A stretch of 12,324 nt of DNA, taken from the NCBI GenBank assembly GCA_036009105.1, contig DASYMJ010000294.1:1-12324 (forward strand). The letters are read 5' to 3'. Both the position numbers and the translations under genes were made by a program. Positions 1-7,542 of the stretch are shown in pieces. The DNA comes from JAFAVZ01 sp036009105. Its GTDB lineage: Bacteria > Acidobacteriota > Thermoanaerobaculia > Gp7-AA8. How positions within the stretch are numbered: the stretch's first letter is position 1; each line of letters begins with the position of its first letter. Under the pieces are notes generated by a model. That model was given only the letters and a program-made list of their open reading frames with translations, did no database searches and had not been told where the DNA came from.

Positions 1-1
1 C

Positions 2-1186
2 CTCATCTTCCTCTCCGGCGCGCCCAGCCAGATCGATACCTGGGACCTGAAGGAAGGAGTCTGGACGCCCAAGAACTTCGCGCCGACGGACTTCGGCGAG
101 CTCCGCTGGCCGCAGGGGCTGATGCCGAAGACGGCGGAGCACATCGACAGACTGGGAGTCATCCGCACCGGTCTGTCCTGGGCGGCGGTGCACGGCCTGG
201 CCCAGACCTGGGCCCAGATTGCCCGCAACCCGGGCAGCGCATCCGGGTCCTTCGCGCCCCACATCGGCGCGGTGGTGGCGCTGGAGGCGCAGGTCTCCCG
301 GAGGGCGGGCGACGTCCTGCCCGGCTTCGTGGCCATGAATCAGGTGATGGCCGGCTCGGGATACCTCCCGTCGCAGTACGCGCCGTTCGAGGTGTCGTCT
401 GGCGCGAATGGCGTGCCGGCGATCAGCCACCCGGACGGCGAGGCGCGCCTGCACGAGCGGTGGCAGTTGCTAGAGAGGCTCGACCGGGAGCGCTCCTCGC
501 CCACGCTGGGGAAGAACGCCGCCGACATGTCCGGCTTCTACGACTCGGCCAAGCAGCTGATCGATTCGCCGGACGCGAGCCGGCTGTTCAGCTTCACGCC
601 CGAGGACCACACCCGGTACGGCGAGACGCCGTTCGGCGACTCGCTGGCCGTGGCCCGCAACCTCATCACGGCACGCCGGGGCACCCGTTTCGTGCAGGTG
701 ACGCTGGCGGGCTGGGACCATCACTCGCTGATCTATACCGCCTTGCCGGCGCAGATGAGGATCTTCGATCCCGCGTTCGGTGCGCTGCTGAGCGATCTGG
801 CCGCCACCCCCGGCTCGGAGAGCGGGAAGACGCAGCTGGACGAGACGCTGGTGGTGGTGCTGGGCGAGTTTGGCCGCACGGTCGGCCCGCTCAACGCCTC
901 GAAGGGGCGCGACCACCACCTGCGCATGTCCATCGTCATGGCCGGCGGCGGCGTGCGCGGCGGCCGGGCCATCGGCAAGACGGACGAGCGCGGCATCAGC
1001 GCCGTGGAGTACGGCTGGAGCGGCAACCGCGACATCCGCCCGGAGGACGTCACCGCGACCATCTACTCCGCCCTCGGCATCGACTACACCATCGTGCGCC
1101 GCGACGCCCCCCTGGGCCGGGTGTTCGAGTACGTGCCGTTCGCGAAGGAGGGGACGTATGGGGCGGTCAGCGAGATGTTCGGGTAG
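2..1186 (+). CDS. DUF1501 domain-containing protein, 5' end outside the window
   Basis: The reading frame is open from base 2, so the true start lies upstream; 394 residues are visible. The family has an alkaline-phosphatase/sulfatase-like fold, is usually exported by the Tat system, and has no established reaction. Matches seen: an N-terminal LSGAPSQIDTWDLK stretch (family form xLxGGPSHxDxFDxK), GWDHHSLIY in the middle (family GWDTH), then a C-terminal block with LGEFGRT, GRDHH and AGGGVRGG, and a closing TIYSALGIDY segment. The GRDHH and GWDHH histidines and aspartates are the likely metal-binding positions by analogy. Such genes often lie beside DUF1549/DUF1553 or DUF1800 genes; that neighbour would be upstream of the window. 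An internal ATG at 122 is not the start, because family motifs precede it. The TAG stop (1184-1186) forms part of the GTAG end of the adjacent palindromic repeat. Confidence 0.88.
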   Translation, partial: LIFLSGAPSQIDTWDLKEGVWTPKNFAPTDFGELRWPQGLMPKTAEHIDRLGVIRTGLSWAAVHGLAQTWAQIARNPGSASGSFAPHIGAVVALEAQVSRRAGDVLPGFVAMNQVMAGSGYLPSQYAPFEVSSGANGVPAISHPDGEARLHERWQLLERLDRERSSPTLGKNAADMSGFYDSAKQLIDSPDASRLFSFTPEDHTRYGETPFGDSLAVARNLITARRGTRFVQVTLAGWDHHSLIYTALPAQMRIFDPAFGALLSDLAATPGSESGKTQLDETLVVVLGEFGRTVGPLNASKGRDHHLRMSIVMAGGGVRGGRAIGKTDERGISAVEYGWSGNRDIRPEDVTATIYSALGIDYTIVRRDAPLGRVFEYVPFAKEGTYGAVSEMFG

Positions 1187-1278
1187 TTGCTGGTTACTGG
1201 TTGCTGGTTGCTTGCGCTGCTGCCGGTTCCAGGCGCTGCGGCGCAAGTAACCAGCAACCAGCAACCAGTAACCACTAC
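1183..1278. repeat. Heptad-repeat palindrome, site 1 (GGTTGCT type)
   Basis: The left arm (1183-1217) consists of tandem 7-base units of the form TGCTGGT/TACTGGT and ends in CTTGCGC. The right arm (1241-1278) begins GCGCAAG and carries the same units inverted. After one 3-base gap, 27 of 30 aligned bases match, and the mismatches fall at the same A/G position of the unit. The loop is 1218-1240. Both outer ends read GTAG toward the centre. The left GTAG includes the DUF1501 stop codon, and the right end runs into the -10 box of the next gene. The element fills almost the whole spacer between two genes on the same strand. It could form a long stem in RNA, but it has no U tract typical of an intrinsic terminator. 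Confidence 0.85.
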
Positions 1279-1281
1279 AAT
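1276..1281 (+). promoter_or_regulatory. Putative -10 box of a leaderless promoter (zinc-ribbon operon)
   Basis: TACAAT matches the TATAAT consensus at 5 of 6 positions and ends 8 bases before the GTG at 1290. Transcription normally starts about 6-8 bases after the -10 box, so the transcript would begin at or next to the start codon. No Shine-Dalgarno sequence lies in the intervening CCCGCCCC. No good -35 box is visible; that position falls inside the heptad repeat arm. Confidence 0.6.
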
Positions 1282-1289
1282 CCCGCCCC

Positions 1290-1475
1290 GTGCACGACGA
1301 CCCCCTCCCGCGCAAGCTCCCCGAGCGCACCGGGCGGCACTTCTGCGTGAAGTGTCTGGCCGAGGTGGGGGGGGAGGAGTACTTTCGCAACGATCAGGTG
1401 TGCGACAAGTGCGCGGCGGAGGACGAGTATCCGCTGAAGTCGACTCCTGACGCCAAGAAGCGCGATGAGCGGTAA
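1290..1475 (+). CDS. Small four-cysteine zinc-ribbon-like protein
   Basis: A 61-residue protein not assigned to a named family. It has two CxxC knuckles, C19-VK-C22 and C38-DK-C41, separated by 15 residues, which is the usual layout of a small zinc ribbon. Both termini are charged and there is no signal peptide or membrane segment, so it is probably cytoplasmic. The GTG start was chosen because a strong -10 box lies 8 bases upstream and no in-frame ATG precedes the first CxxC pair. The stop codon overlaps the start of the glycosyltransferase gene by 11 bases (1465-1475), which suggests translational coupling and one operon. The overlap and the intact cysteine pattern argue for a real gene. 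An 8-G run lies at 1367-1374. The function is unknown; it might bind nucleic acid or a protein partner. Confidence 0.68.
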   Translation: MHDDPLPRKLPERTGRHFCVKCLAEVGGEEYFRNDQVCDKCAAEDEYPLKSTPDAKKRDER

Positions 1476-2529
1476 GGTCGCCGTCGTTCACGACTGGCTG
1501 ACCGGGATGCGCGGGGGGGAGGCGGTGCTCGAGGCCATCCTCGAGCTGTTCCCATCCGCGGAGCTGTTCACGCTGTTCCACTTTCCGGGGAGCGTCTCGG
1601 CGAAGATCGAGGCGCGGGTCATCCACACCTCCTATCTGCAGAACGTGGCGCGGAAGGTGAGCGACTACCGCCGCCTGTTGCCGTTGTACCCGCGGGCCGC
1701 GCGCTCCTTCGACCTGCGCGGCTTCGCCCTCATCGTCTCCTCCAGCCATTGCGTGGCCAAGGGCGTGAACGCGCACGGCGTCAAGCACATCACCTACTGC
1801 CACACCCCGATGCGCTACATGTGGGACCGCTTCGACGACTACTTCCCCTGGTCGAAGCCGGCCCAGCGCATCGCGGCGTGGGCGCTGCGGCCGTGGCTGC
1901 AGCGGTGGGACCGCGATACGGAAGGCGTGACCCGCTTCGTGGCCAACTCGCGCTTCGTGGCGAGGAGGATCGAGAGGTACTACGGGCGCCAAGCGGACGT
2001 CGTGCATCCGTTCGTCGACGAGGCCTTCCTCGCGCCGCGGCTGGAGCACGAGCGGGAGGACTTCCACCTCGTCGTCTCCGCGCTGGTCCCCTACAAGAAG
2101 ATCGAGCTGGCCATCGAAAGCGGCCGGAAGCTGGAGATCATCGGCGGCGGACCGCTATTGCAGAAACTGCAGGCGAAGGCCGGCCCCAACGTCCGGTTCC
2201 TCGGCCCCGTATCGAGGGATAGAATCATCGAGCGGCTCTCGCGGGCGCGGAGCCTGATCCTGCCCGGCATCGAGGACTTCGGGATCACTCCGCTGGAAGC
2301 GATGGCCCTCGGCACGCCGGTGGTGGCCCTGGGGCAGGGCGGCGTGCTCGACACGGTCGTGCACGGCTCGACCGGCATACTCTTCGACGATCCGATGGTA
2401 CATTCGCTGCGGGGGGCGCTGGACGAGGTGGAGTCGCGGAGCTGGGACCGCGCGGCGTTGCGGGCGCATGCCGCGGCGTTCTCCCGCGAACGGTTCCACC
2501 GCGAGCTCGCCGCACTGATGGAAGCATGA
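1465..2529 (+). CDS. GT4-family glycosyltransferase, WbaZ-like
   Basis: A 354-residue retaining GT-B enzyme that probably transfers a sugar (mannose in characterised WbaZ-type enzymes) from a nucleotide sugar to a lipid-linked glycan at the inner face of the cytoplasmic membrane. The N-terminal VVHDWLTGMRGGE (residues 7-19), the SSSHCVAKG block (92-100) and YCHTPMRYMWD (111-121) are the signature of the WbaZ-like subgroup. The C-terminal half has the donor-site motif VPYKK (208-212) and the E-x7-E pair at E270 and E278 in EDFGITPLE, which bind the nucleotide sugar in GT4 enzymes. Length is normal for the family. Its stop overlaps the next start as ATGA (2526-2529), so it is probably translated in concert with the WcaJ-like gene. 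Sugar and acceptor cannot be read from sequence. A 7-G run lies at 1513-1519. Confidence 0.9.
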   Translation: MSGKVAVVHDWLTGMRGGEAVLEAILELFPSAELFTLFHFPGSVSAKIEARVIHTSYLQNVARKVSDYRRLLPLYPRAARSFDLRGFALIVSSSHCVAKGVNAHGVKHITYCHTPMRYMWDRFDDYFPWSKPAQRIAAWALRPWLQRWDRDTEGVTRFVANSRFVARRIERYYGRQADVVHPFVDEAFLAPRLEHEREDFHLVVSALVPYKKIELAIESGRKLEIIGGGPLLQKLQAKAGPNVRFLGPVSRDRIIERLSRARSLILPGIEDFGITPLEAMALGTPVVALGQGGVLDTVVHGSTGILFDDPMVHSLRGALDEVESRSWDRAALRAHAAAFSRERFHRELAALMEA

Positions 2530-3938
2530 TCGAGAAAAAGCACCGCGCGCTGGCCGGGGTTTACCTCATCATCGACGCGCTGGCGTCGAACCTGGCCATG
2601 CTCTGCGCCTGGTTCCTCCGCTTCCAGTTCGCCATCATCCCGGTCACCAAGGGCACCCAGCAGTTCGAGAACTACGTCGCCCTCCTCCCCATCGTCACCG
2701 TCGTCTTCCCCCTCGCCTTCGCCGCGCAAGGGCTCTACCGCGTCCGCACCACGCGCGGCCGCACCGAAGAGTGGCTCTCCGTGGCCATGAGCTCCGTCCT
2801 CGGCACCGTGGTGCTCTCCGGCGTGCTGCTGTGGGTCAGGCCGGCGGGCGGCTCGGACCTCTTCTACAGCCGCGCGACGCTCCTCCTCTTCATGCTGTGT
2901 GCGGTCGTCTTCGTGATCATCGGGCGCGTCTTCGTCCGCCTCGCCGTCGAGCGCCGGCACCGGTTGGGGAAGGATCTCGACCGGGTGCTGATCGCCGGCA
3001 ACGGCGACCTCGCCCGCGCGGTGGTGGAGCGGATGCGCGCGCATCGCGACCAGCTCGGCTTCCGCATCGTCGGCTATCTGCGCAACGGCGACCCGGCGGA
3101 AGTGGCGGAGCTGCCCTGCCTCGGCAGCATCGACGACGCGGAGCGGGTGATCGAAGCGCACCGCATCGATCACGTCTTCGTCGCGCTGCCCCACGCGTCT
3201 TCCGAGGCGATGATGGCGCTGCTCGACCGGCTGGTGCGGAGCTGCGTTTCCATCCACGTCGTGCCCGACCTGCTGCAGTTCATGGTGTTGCGCTCGCGGG
3301 TGGAGGACATCGACGGCCTGCCCACCATCAACCTTTCCGAGACGCCGCTGGAAGGGTGGAGCCGCTACGTCAAGCGCGGCTTCGACCTGGTGGTGGCCGG
3401 AATCGCGCTGGCGGTGCTCGCGCCGTTCATGGGGCTGCTGGCGCTGATCATCTGGCTGGAGGACGGCGGCCCGATCTTCTACCGGCAGGTGCGGATGGGG
3501 CTGGACGGCAAGCCGTTCGACATCGTGAAGTTCCGCTCCATGCGCGTGGGCGCGGAGGAGGCGACCGGGGCGGTCTGGGCGGAGAAGGATGATCCGCGGC
3601 GGACGCGCATCGGCCAATGGCTGCGCGCCTGGTCGCTGGACGAGCTGCCCCAGCTGTGGAACGTGCTCATGGGCGACATGAGCGTGGTCGGCCCCCGCCC
3701 CGAGCGGCCGCAGTTCGTGCAGCAGTTCCGCGCCGAGTTCCCGCACTACATGCTCCGCCACAAAGTGCGCGCCGGCATGACCGGCTGGGCCCAGGTGCAC
3801 GGCTGGCGCGGAAATACCTCCATCCGCATGCGCATCGAGCACGACCTCTACTACATCGAGAACTGGTCGCTCATGCTCGACCTGAAGATCCTCTTCCTGA
3901 CGGTGGTGCACGGGATTCGGCACGAGAACGCGTATTAG
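2526..3938 (+). CDS. Undecaprenyl-phosphate sugar phosphotransferase, WcaJ-like
   Basis: A 470-residue membrane enzyme expected to move a hexose-1-phosphate (glucose in WcaJ) from UDP-sugar to undecaprenyl phosphate, starting an exopolysaccharide or O-antigen repeat. Four hydrophobic segments lie at about 10-33, 50-70, 84-104 and 115-138. A Rossmann-like CoA-binding domain follows (VLIAGNGDLARAVV, about 154-167), then the membrane helix at about 286-311 and the bacterial sugar-transferase domain. That domain carries KFRSMR (335-340), the catalytic-type DELPQLWNVL (from D372-E373), SVVGPRPERP (386-395), and a C-terminal RGNTSIRMRIEHD motif typical of the WcaJ subgroup. Length fits the family. 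The ATG overlaps the previous stop by four bases. The pair encodes initiation and probably a later glycosyl transfer; no flippase or polymerase is present here. Confidence 0.93.
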   Translation: MIEKKHRALAGVYLIIDALASNLAMLCAWFLRFQFAIIPVTKGTQQFENYVALLPIVTVVFPLAFAAQGLYRVRTTRGRTEEWLSVAMSSVLGTVVLSGVLLWVRPAGGSDLFYSRATLLLFMLCAVVFVIIGRVFVRLAVERRHRLGKDLDRVLIAGNGDLARAVVERMRAHRDQLGFRIVGYLRNGDPAEVAELPCLGSIDDAERVIEAHRIDHVFVALPHASSEAMMALLDRLVRSCVSIHVVPDLLQFMVLRSRVEDIDGLPTINLSETPLEGWSRYVKRGFDLVVAGIALAVLAPFMGLLALIIWLEDGGPIFYRQVRMGLDGKPFDIVKFRSMRVGAEEATGAVWAEKDDPRRTRIGQWLRAWSLDELPQLWNVLMGDMSVVGPRPERPQFVQQFRAEFPHYMLRHKVRAGMTGWAQVHGWRGNTSIRMRIEHDLYYIENWSLMLDLKILFLTVVHGIRHENAY

Positions 3939-3943
3939 CGATG

Positions 3944-4025
3944 AGTTATCGGTTGCCGGTCATCGGTTCTCAGTAGAGATACCGACAACTGACAACTGAC
4001 AACCGACAACTGACAACCGACAACT
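3944..4025. repeat. Heptad-repeat palindrome, site 2 (RGTTGTC type, asymmetric)
   Basis: The right arm has six clean units in register, GACAACT or GACAACC, from 3984 to 4025. The left arm has four degenerate units of the inverse form (AGTTATC, GGTTGCC, GGTCATC, GGTTCTC, 3944-3971) and then AGTAGAG. The arms pair imperfectly around a very short centre at about 3979-3983. The centre (TCAGTAGAG followed by ACCGACAACTGAC) looks like a shortened version of the site 3 centre, so the two are probably members of one family. It fills the spacer between the WcaJ-like gene and hemL, ending two bases before the hemL -10 box. Confidence 0.85.
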
Positions 4026-4027
4026 CC

Positions 4028-4033
4028 TATAAT
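4028..4033 (+). promoter_or_regulatory. Consensus -10 box of hemL, nearly leaderless
   Basis: A perfect TATAAT lies 12 bases upstream of the hemL ATG at 4046, which predicts a 5' untranslated region of roughly 4-6 bases. No Shine-Dalgarno sequence is present in CCGCCCCCTCTT. The repeat units upstream contain CTGACA, which matches TTGACA at 5 of 6 positions, but the copies fall at spacings of 12, 19 (as CCGACA, 4003-4008) and 26 rather than 17, so the -35 assignment is uncertain. Confidence 0.7.
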
Positions 4034-4045
4034 CCGCCCCCTCTT

Positions 4046-5330
<1,285 letters not shown>

Positions 5331-5335
<5 letters not shown>

Positions 5336-5410
5336 TGGTCAGTTGTCGGTTGTCGGTTGTCAGTAGGTTCTTGCCTACCGACAACTGACAACTGACAACT
5401 GACAACTACT
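5331..5410. repeat. Heptad-repeat palindrome, site 3, spanning both convergent stop codons
   Basis: Two equal 37-base arms (5331-5367 and 5374-5410) enclose a 6-base loop TTCTTG; 33 of 37 positions are complementary. The arms are tandem RGTTGTC units (left) and four GACAACT units (right, 5380-5407). Two of the four mismatches become G-U pairs in the plus-strand RNA. Both outer ends read AGTAG, and those bases include the hemL stop (5333-5335) and the dapB stop (minus strand, 5408-5406). The element is placed to act as a bidirectional terminator or mRNA 3' stabiliser for two converging genes, although neither side has a U tract. Confidence 0.9.
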
Positions 5411-6164
5411 CCATCCCTCGCTGCAGCCCCTTCACTCCCGCCACCCGGCGAATCGCCACGAGCGTTCCCGCGATGTACGGCGCCGCGCCGGTGCCCCCCT
5501 CGTAGCGGATGGAGAGCCGCTCGTCTTCCCGGCCGAAGATCACTTCCAGGCCGATGGTGTGCCCGGGCAAACGGACGGAATGGATCTGCGAGCCGGAGAC
5601 CTCGGCGCCGCGTGCGTCGGGGCGGCCCTGCGTGTCGGCCACCGGGATGCGCGTCTGCGGTGACGCGACCTGGGAGAGGCGCCAGGCCAGCTCGCGCGCG
5701 GTGCCGCTCGGCGCGTCGGGCTTGGAGTCGTGGGCGTAGTCGATGATCTCCCAGCTCGGCATCTGCCTGGCCGCCATGGCCGCGAACTGCTGGAGAAGGA
5801 TGGCGGAGACGGCGAAGTTGCCGACCGCCAGCACGCCGACGCCTTTCGCCTGCGCGGCGGCGTCGATCTCCCCGAAATCGAGGTCGGAAAGGCCGGAGCT
5901 GCCGATGACGACGTGACGCCCGGCATCGATGGCGAGCAGCACGTTGCGCTTCACCGCCGTGGCGCTGGTGTAGTCGACGAAGACGTCGCTCGGCGTCTGC
6001 AGCGCCTCTTCCACGGTGCCGACAATGGTCAGGTCTCCGAGCTGCCGTCCGGCGGCGGAACGGGCGGCGGCGGCGACGAGCTGGAGGTCGTCCGCGGCTT
6101 CGATGGCGTCCACGAGCGGCTTGCCGATCCAGCCGGTCGCGCCGGCGAGGGTGATCTTCAACAT
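5406..6164 (-). CDS. dapB: 4-hydroxy-tetrahydrodipicolinate reductase (DapB), divergent active site
   Basis: A 252-residue enzyme expected to reduce 4-hydroxy-tetrahydrodipicolinate with NAD(P)H in the diaminopimelate/lysine pathway that feeds peptidoglycan. The N-terminal Rossmann motif is GATGWIG (8-14). DYTSATAV (64-71), GSSGL (88-92) and NFAVSAILL (116-124) correspond to the family's DFTxPxxV, GTTG and NFSIGVNLL blocks. The signature KPDAPSGTA (148-156) keeps the lysine that aligns with E. coli K163 and the phosphate-like substrate loop. The preceding segment is YAHDS where E. coli has AHHRH, so the catalytic His159 position is Ala144 while the next histidine is kept as His145. The segment IHSVRLPGHTIG also differs from the usual IRGGDIVGEH. 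It may be a distinct DapB subgroup or a related dehydrogenase. A TAGAAT box 6 bases upstream supports the start. Confidence 0.82.
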   Translation of the reverse strand: MLKITLAGATGWIGKPLVDAIEAADDLQLVAAAARSAAGRQLGDLTIVGTVEEALQTPSDVFVDYTSATAVKRNVLLAIDAGRHVVIGSSGLSDLDFGEIDAAAQAKGVGVLAVGNFAVSAILLQQFAAMAARQMPSWEIIDYAHDSKPDAPSGTARELAWRLSQVASPQTRIPVADTQGRPDARGAEVSGSQIHSVRLPGHTIGLEVIFGREDERLSIRYEGGTGAAPYIAGTLVAIRRVAGVKGLQRGME

Positions 6165-6170
6165 GAGGGG

Positions 6171-6176
6171 ATTCTA
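6171..6176 (-). promoter_or_regulatory. Putative -10 box of a leaderless dapB promoter
   Basis: On the minus strand TAGAAT (5 of 6 matches to TATAAT) is followed by CCCCTC and then the dapB ATG, so only 6 bases separate box and start codon. Transcription would start at or very near the A of ATG. No Shine-Dalgarno sequence is present. The -35 region falls inside the inverted REP pair and shows no clear TTGACA. Confidence 0.6.
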
Positions 6177-6248
6177 AATGTAGGCCGGCTCTCAGCCGGC
6201 CCGATTGATCCGTTGACGCGGGGCCGGCTGAGAGCCGGCCCTACATTT
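6176..6248. repeat. BIME-like pair of inverted REP elements with GTAG feet
   Basis: The left arm (6176-6202) and right arm (6221-6248) are complementary over about 27 bases with a single one-base indel, around an 18-base loop (6203-6220). Each arm is also a hairpin on its own: GCCGGCT and AGCCGGC flank CTC or GAG. Each arm begins, reading inward, with GTAG (6180-6183, and CTAC at 6241-6244). A GTAG foot before a GC-rich palindrome is the hallmark of REP elements mobilised by RAYT tyrosine transposases. It lies between the SDR pseudogene and dapB, three bases after the pseudogene stop, and may end transcription from the ftsEX operon. Confidence 0.85.
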
Positions 6249-6251
6249 CCC

Positions 6252-6596
6252 TCACCGCAGGAGGCGACCGCCGTCCACTGGCACCGTCGCGCCGGCGATG
6301 TAGTCGCTCTGCATCAGGAACACGACGGCCGAAGCCGTTCCCCTTCATCTGCAACCGAGGGTGCGGGCCAGGAAGAACGGGGCGCGCATGTTCAGGGCGA
6401 ACGTCTCGTCGAAGCTGGCGAACGTCACCTCCGCGAGCTGCTCGCGCGTGAAGTTGGCCGCCGAATTCACCAGCAGGTCGATGCGCGGCAGTTGCGCGAT
6501 CACCTCGCCGCCGGCCGCGCGCACGGCGTCGGCGATGGCCAGACCGACCCGGCGCTTGCCGCCCGTCACCAGGGCGGTGCGGCCGGCCAGCGGCAT
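6252..6596 (-). pseudogene. Decayed short-chain dehydrogenase/reductase gene
   Basis: The minus-strand frame starts with a normal SDR N terminus, LAGRTALVTGGKRRVGLAIA, but jumps after GGEVIAQLPR straight to IDLLVNSAANF. About 40 residues that normally separate the nucleotide-binding loop from the NNAG-type motif are missing. It continues to NMRAPFFLARTLG, then reaches a TGA at 6345-6347. Restoring one T there would give LGLQMKGNG, the usual continuation, so a one-base loss is likely. The segment with the catalytic YxxxK is absent. The tail ASAVVFLMQSDYIAGATVPVDGG, written here only as a family match, ends at a stop at 6252. An intact SDR has about 245 residues; 115 codons remain. The ATG overlaps the ftsX stop as TGATG, so it was once the third gene of that operon. 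The TGGKRRVG loop suggests a pteridine-reductase-like ancestor. Confidence 0.85.
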
Positions 6597-7540
6597 CACG
6601 TCTCCTCCGAGGGGCGCTCGCGCACGGAGAGCCAGCTGCCGAACCAGCCGGCGAGCATCCCCCCCGCCACCAGCGCGGCGATCTTCTGCCAGGGCAGGAA
6701 GCCGACGAAGAGGAAGCCCCACAGCAGGGAGCTCGAGGGCGGGATGGCCCGCCGCGACACCTCGAAGAGGAGGAAGAGCAACCCCACCGCCAGCACGCCG
6801 CCCAGCGTTCCCTGCAACAACCCCTCGATCAGGAACGGGCCGCGGATGATCCGCTCCGTGGCGCCGACCAGGCGCATGATCTCGATCTCCTCGCGGTAAA
6901 GCATCATGGTCAGGCGGATGACGTTCGCGATGGTGAACGCCGCCGCGATGGCCAGCACGCCGCCCGCCACCAGCCCCGCCAGGTTGACGATGGAGATGAT
7001 GCGCTTGAGGCGATTGAGCCACTCCCAGTCGAACTGCACCTGCTCCACGCCGGCGATTCTGCGCAGCTGTTTCATGTCCCGGTCGAAGCCGGGCGACTGG
7101 GCGATCGCCGGCGTCACCTCAACCTCGAACGAAGGCGGAAAGGGGTTCTCATCGAGCTGCCCCACCACCTCCGAGAGGTTCGAGAAGTAGCTGCGGAAGC
7201 GGGCCAGGGCCTGCTCGCGGGTGACGAAGTGCCGCTGGGCCAGCGTCGGGCGCGCGGCGAGGAAGGTGTCGACGGCGCGGATCTCCTCCGGCGTCGCCTC
7301 CGCCTCCAGATAGATGTTCACCCGCGACTTCCCCTGCCACTGCGTCACCGCCCGCTCCAGGTTCTCCGCCACGAGCAGGAACGAGCCGAGGATCAACAAC
7401 GAGATGGTGATCATGGCCACGGCGACGAAGCTCGTGCGCTTGGAGATCCAGATGCGGCGCACCGCCTCCCGGAAGAAGTACGAGAAGGCGTTGGAGGGGA
7501 CTTCCGGCTCCCGGCGGCCGGGGATGAAGTCGCGGGCCAT
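6596..7540 (-). CDS. ftsX: Cell division protein FtsX
   Basis: The membrane subunit of the FtsEX complex, which couples ATP hydrolysis at the divisome to activation of periplasmic peptidoglycan hydrolases through adaptor or hydrolase partners. The 314 residues show the FtsX layout: a cytoplasmic N terminus including NAFSYFFREAVRRIW, a first membrane helix at about 38-60, a periplasmic domain of about 120 residues, then three further helices at about 185-208, 238-264 and 285-308 in a FtsX-type permease domain. The YREEIEIMRLVGATERIIRG stretch after helix 2 is the conserved cytoplasmic coupling loop. The gene starts two bases after the ftsE stop, and its own stop overlaps the SDR pseudogene start as TGATG. 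No Shine-Dalgarno sequence is evident before the ATG, so translation is probably coupled to ftsE. Confidence 0.94.
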   Translation of the reverse strand: MARDFIPGRREPEVPSNAFSYFFREAVRRIWISKRTSFVAVAMITISLLILGSFLLVAENLERAVTQWQGKSRVNIYLEAEATPEEIRAVDTFLAARPTLAQRHFVTREQALARFRSYFSNLSEVVGQLDENPFPPSFEVEVTPAIAQSPGFDRDMKQLRRIAGVEQVQFDWEWLNRLKRIISIVNLAGLVAGGVLAIAAAFTIANVIRLTMMLYREEIEIMRLVGATERIIRGPFLIEGLLQGTLGGVLAVGLLFLLFEVSRRAIPPSSSLLWGFLFVGFLPWQKIAALVAGGMLAGWFGSWLSVRERPSEET

Positions 7541-7542
7541 CT

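Noticed and set aside
2091..3923. Long antisense open frame of about 610 codons opposite the glycosyltransferase and WcaJ-like genes
   Set aside because: It mirrors two well-supported genes, has a low-complexity Arg/His/Asp-rich translation with no family match, and is expected in GC-rich DNA where stop codons are rare.
3984..4025. Possible CRISPR array in the GACAAC repeats
   Set aside because: The unit is only 7 bases, there are no unique spacers, and the array is mirrored by an inverted arm; this is a heptad palindrome, not a CRISPR.
6345..6347. In-frame TGA in the SDR gene as a selenocysteine codon
   Set aside because: The flanking sequence lacks large conserved SDR segments and the catalytic YxxxK, so decay explains the stop better; no SECIS-like hairpin context was recognised.
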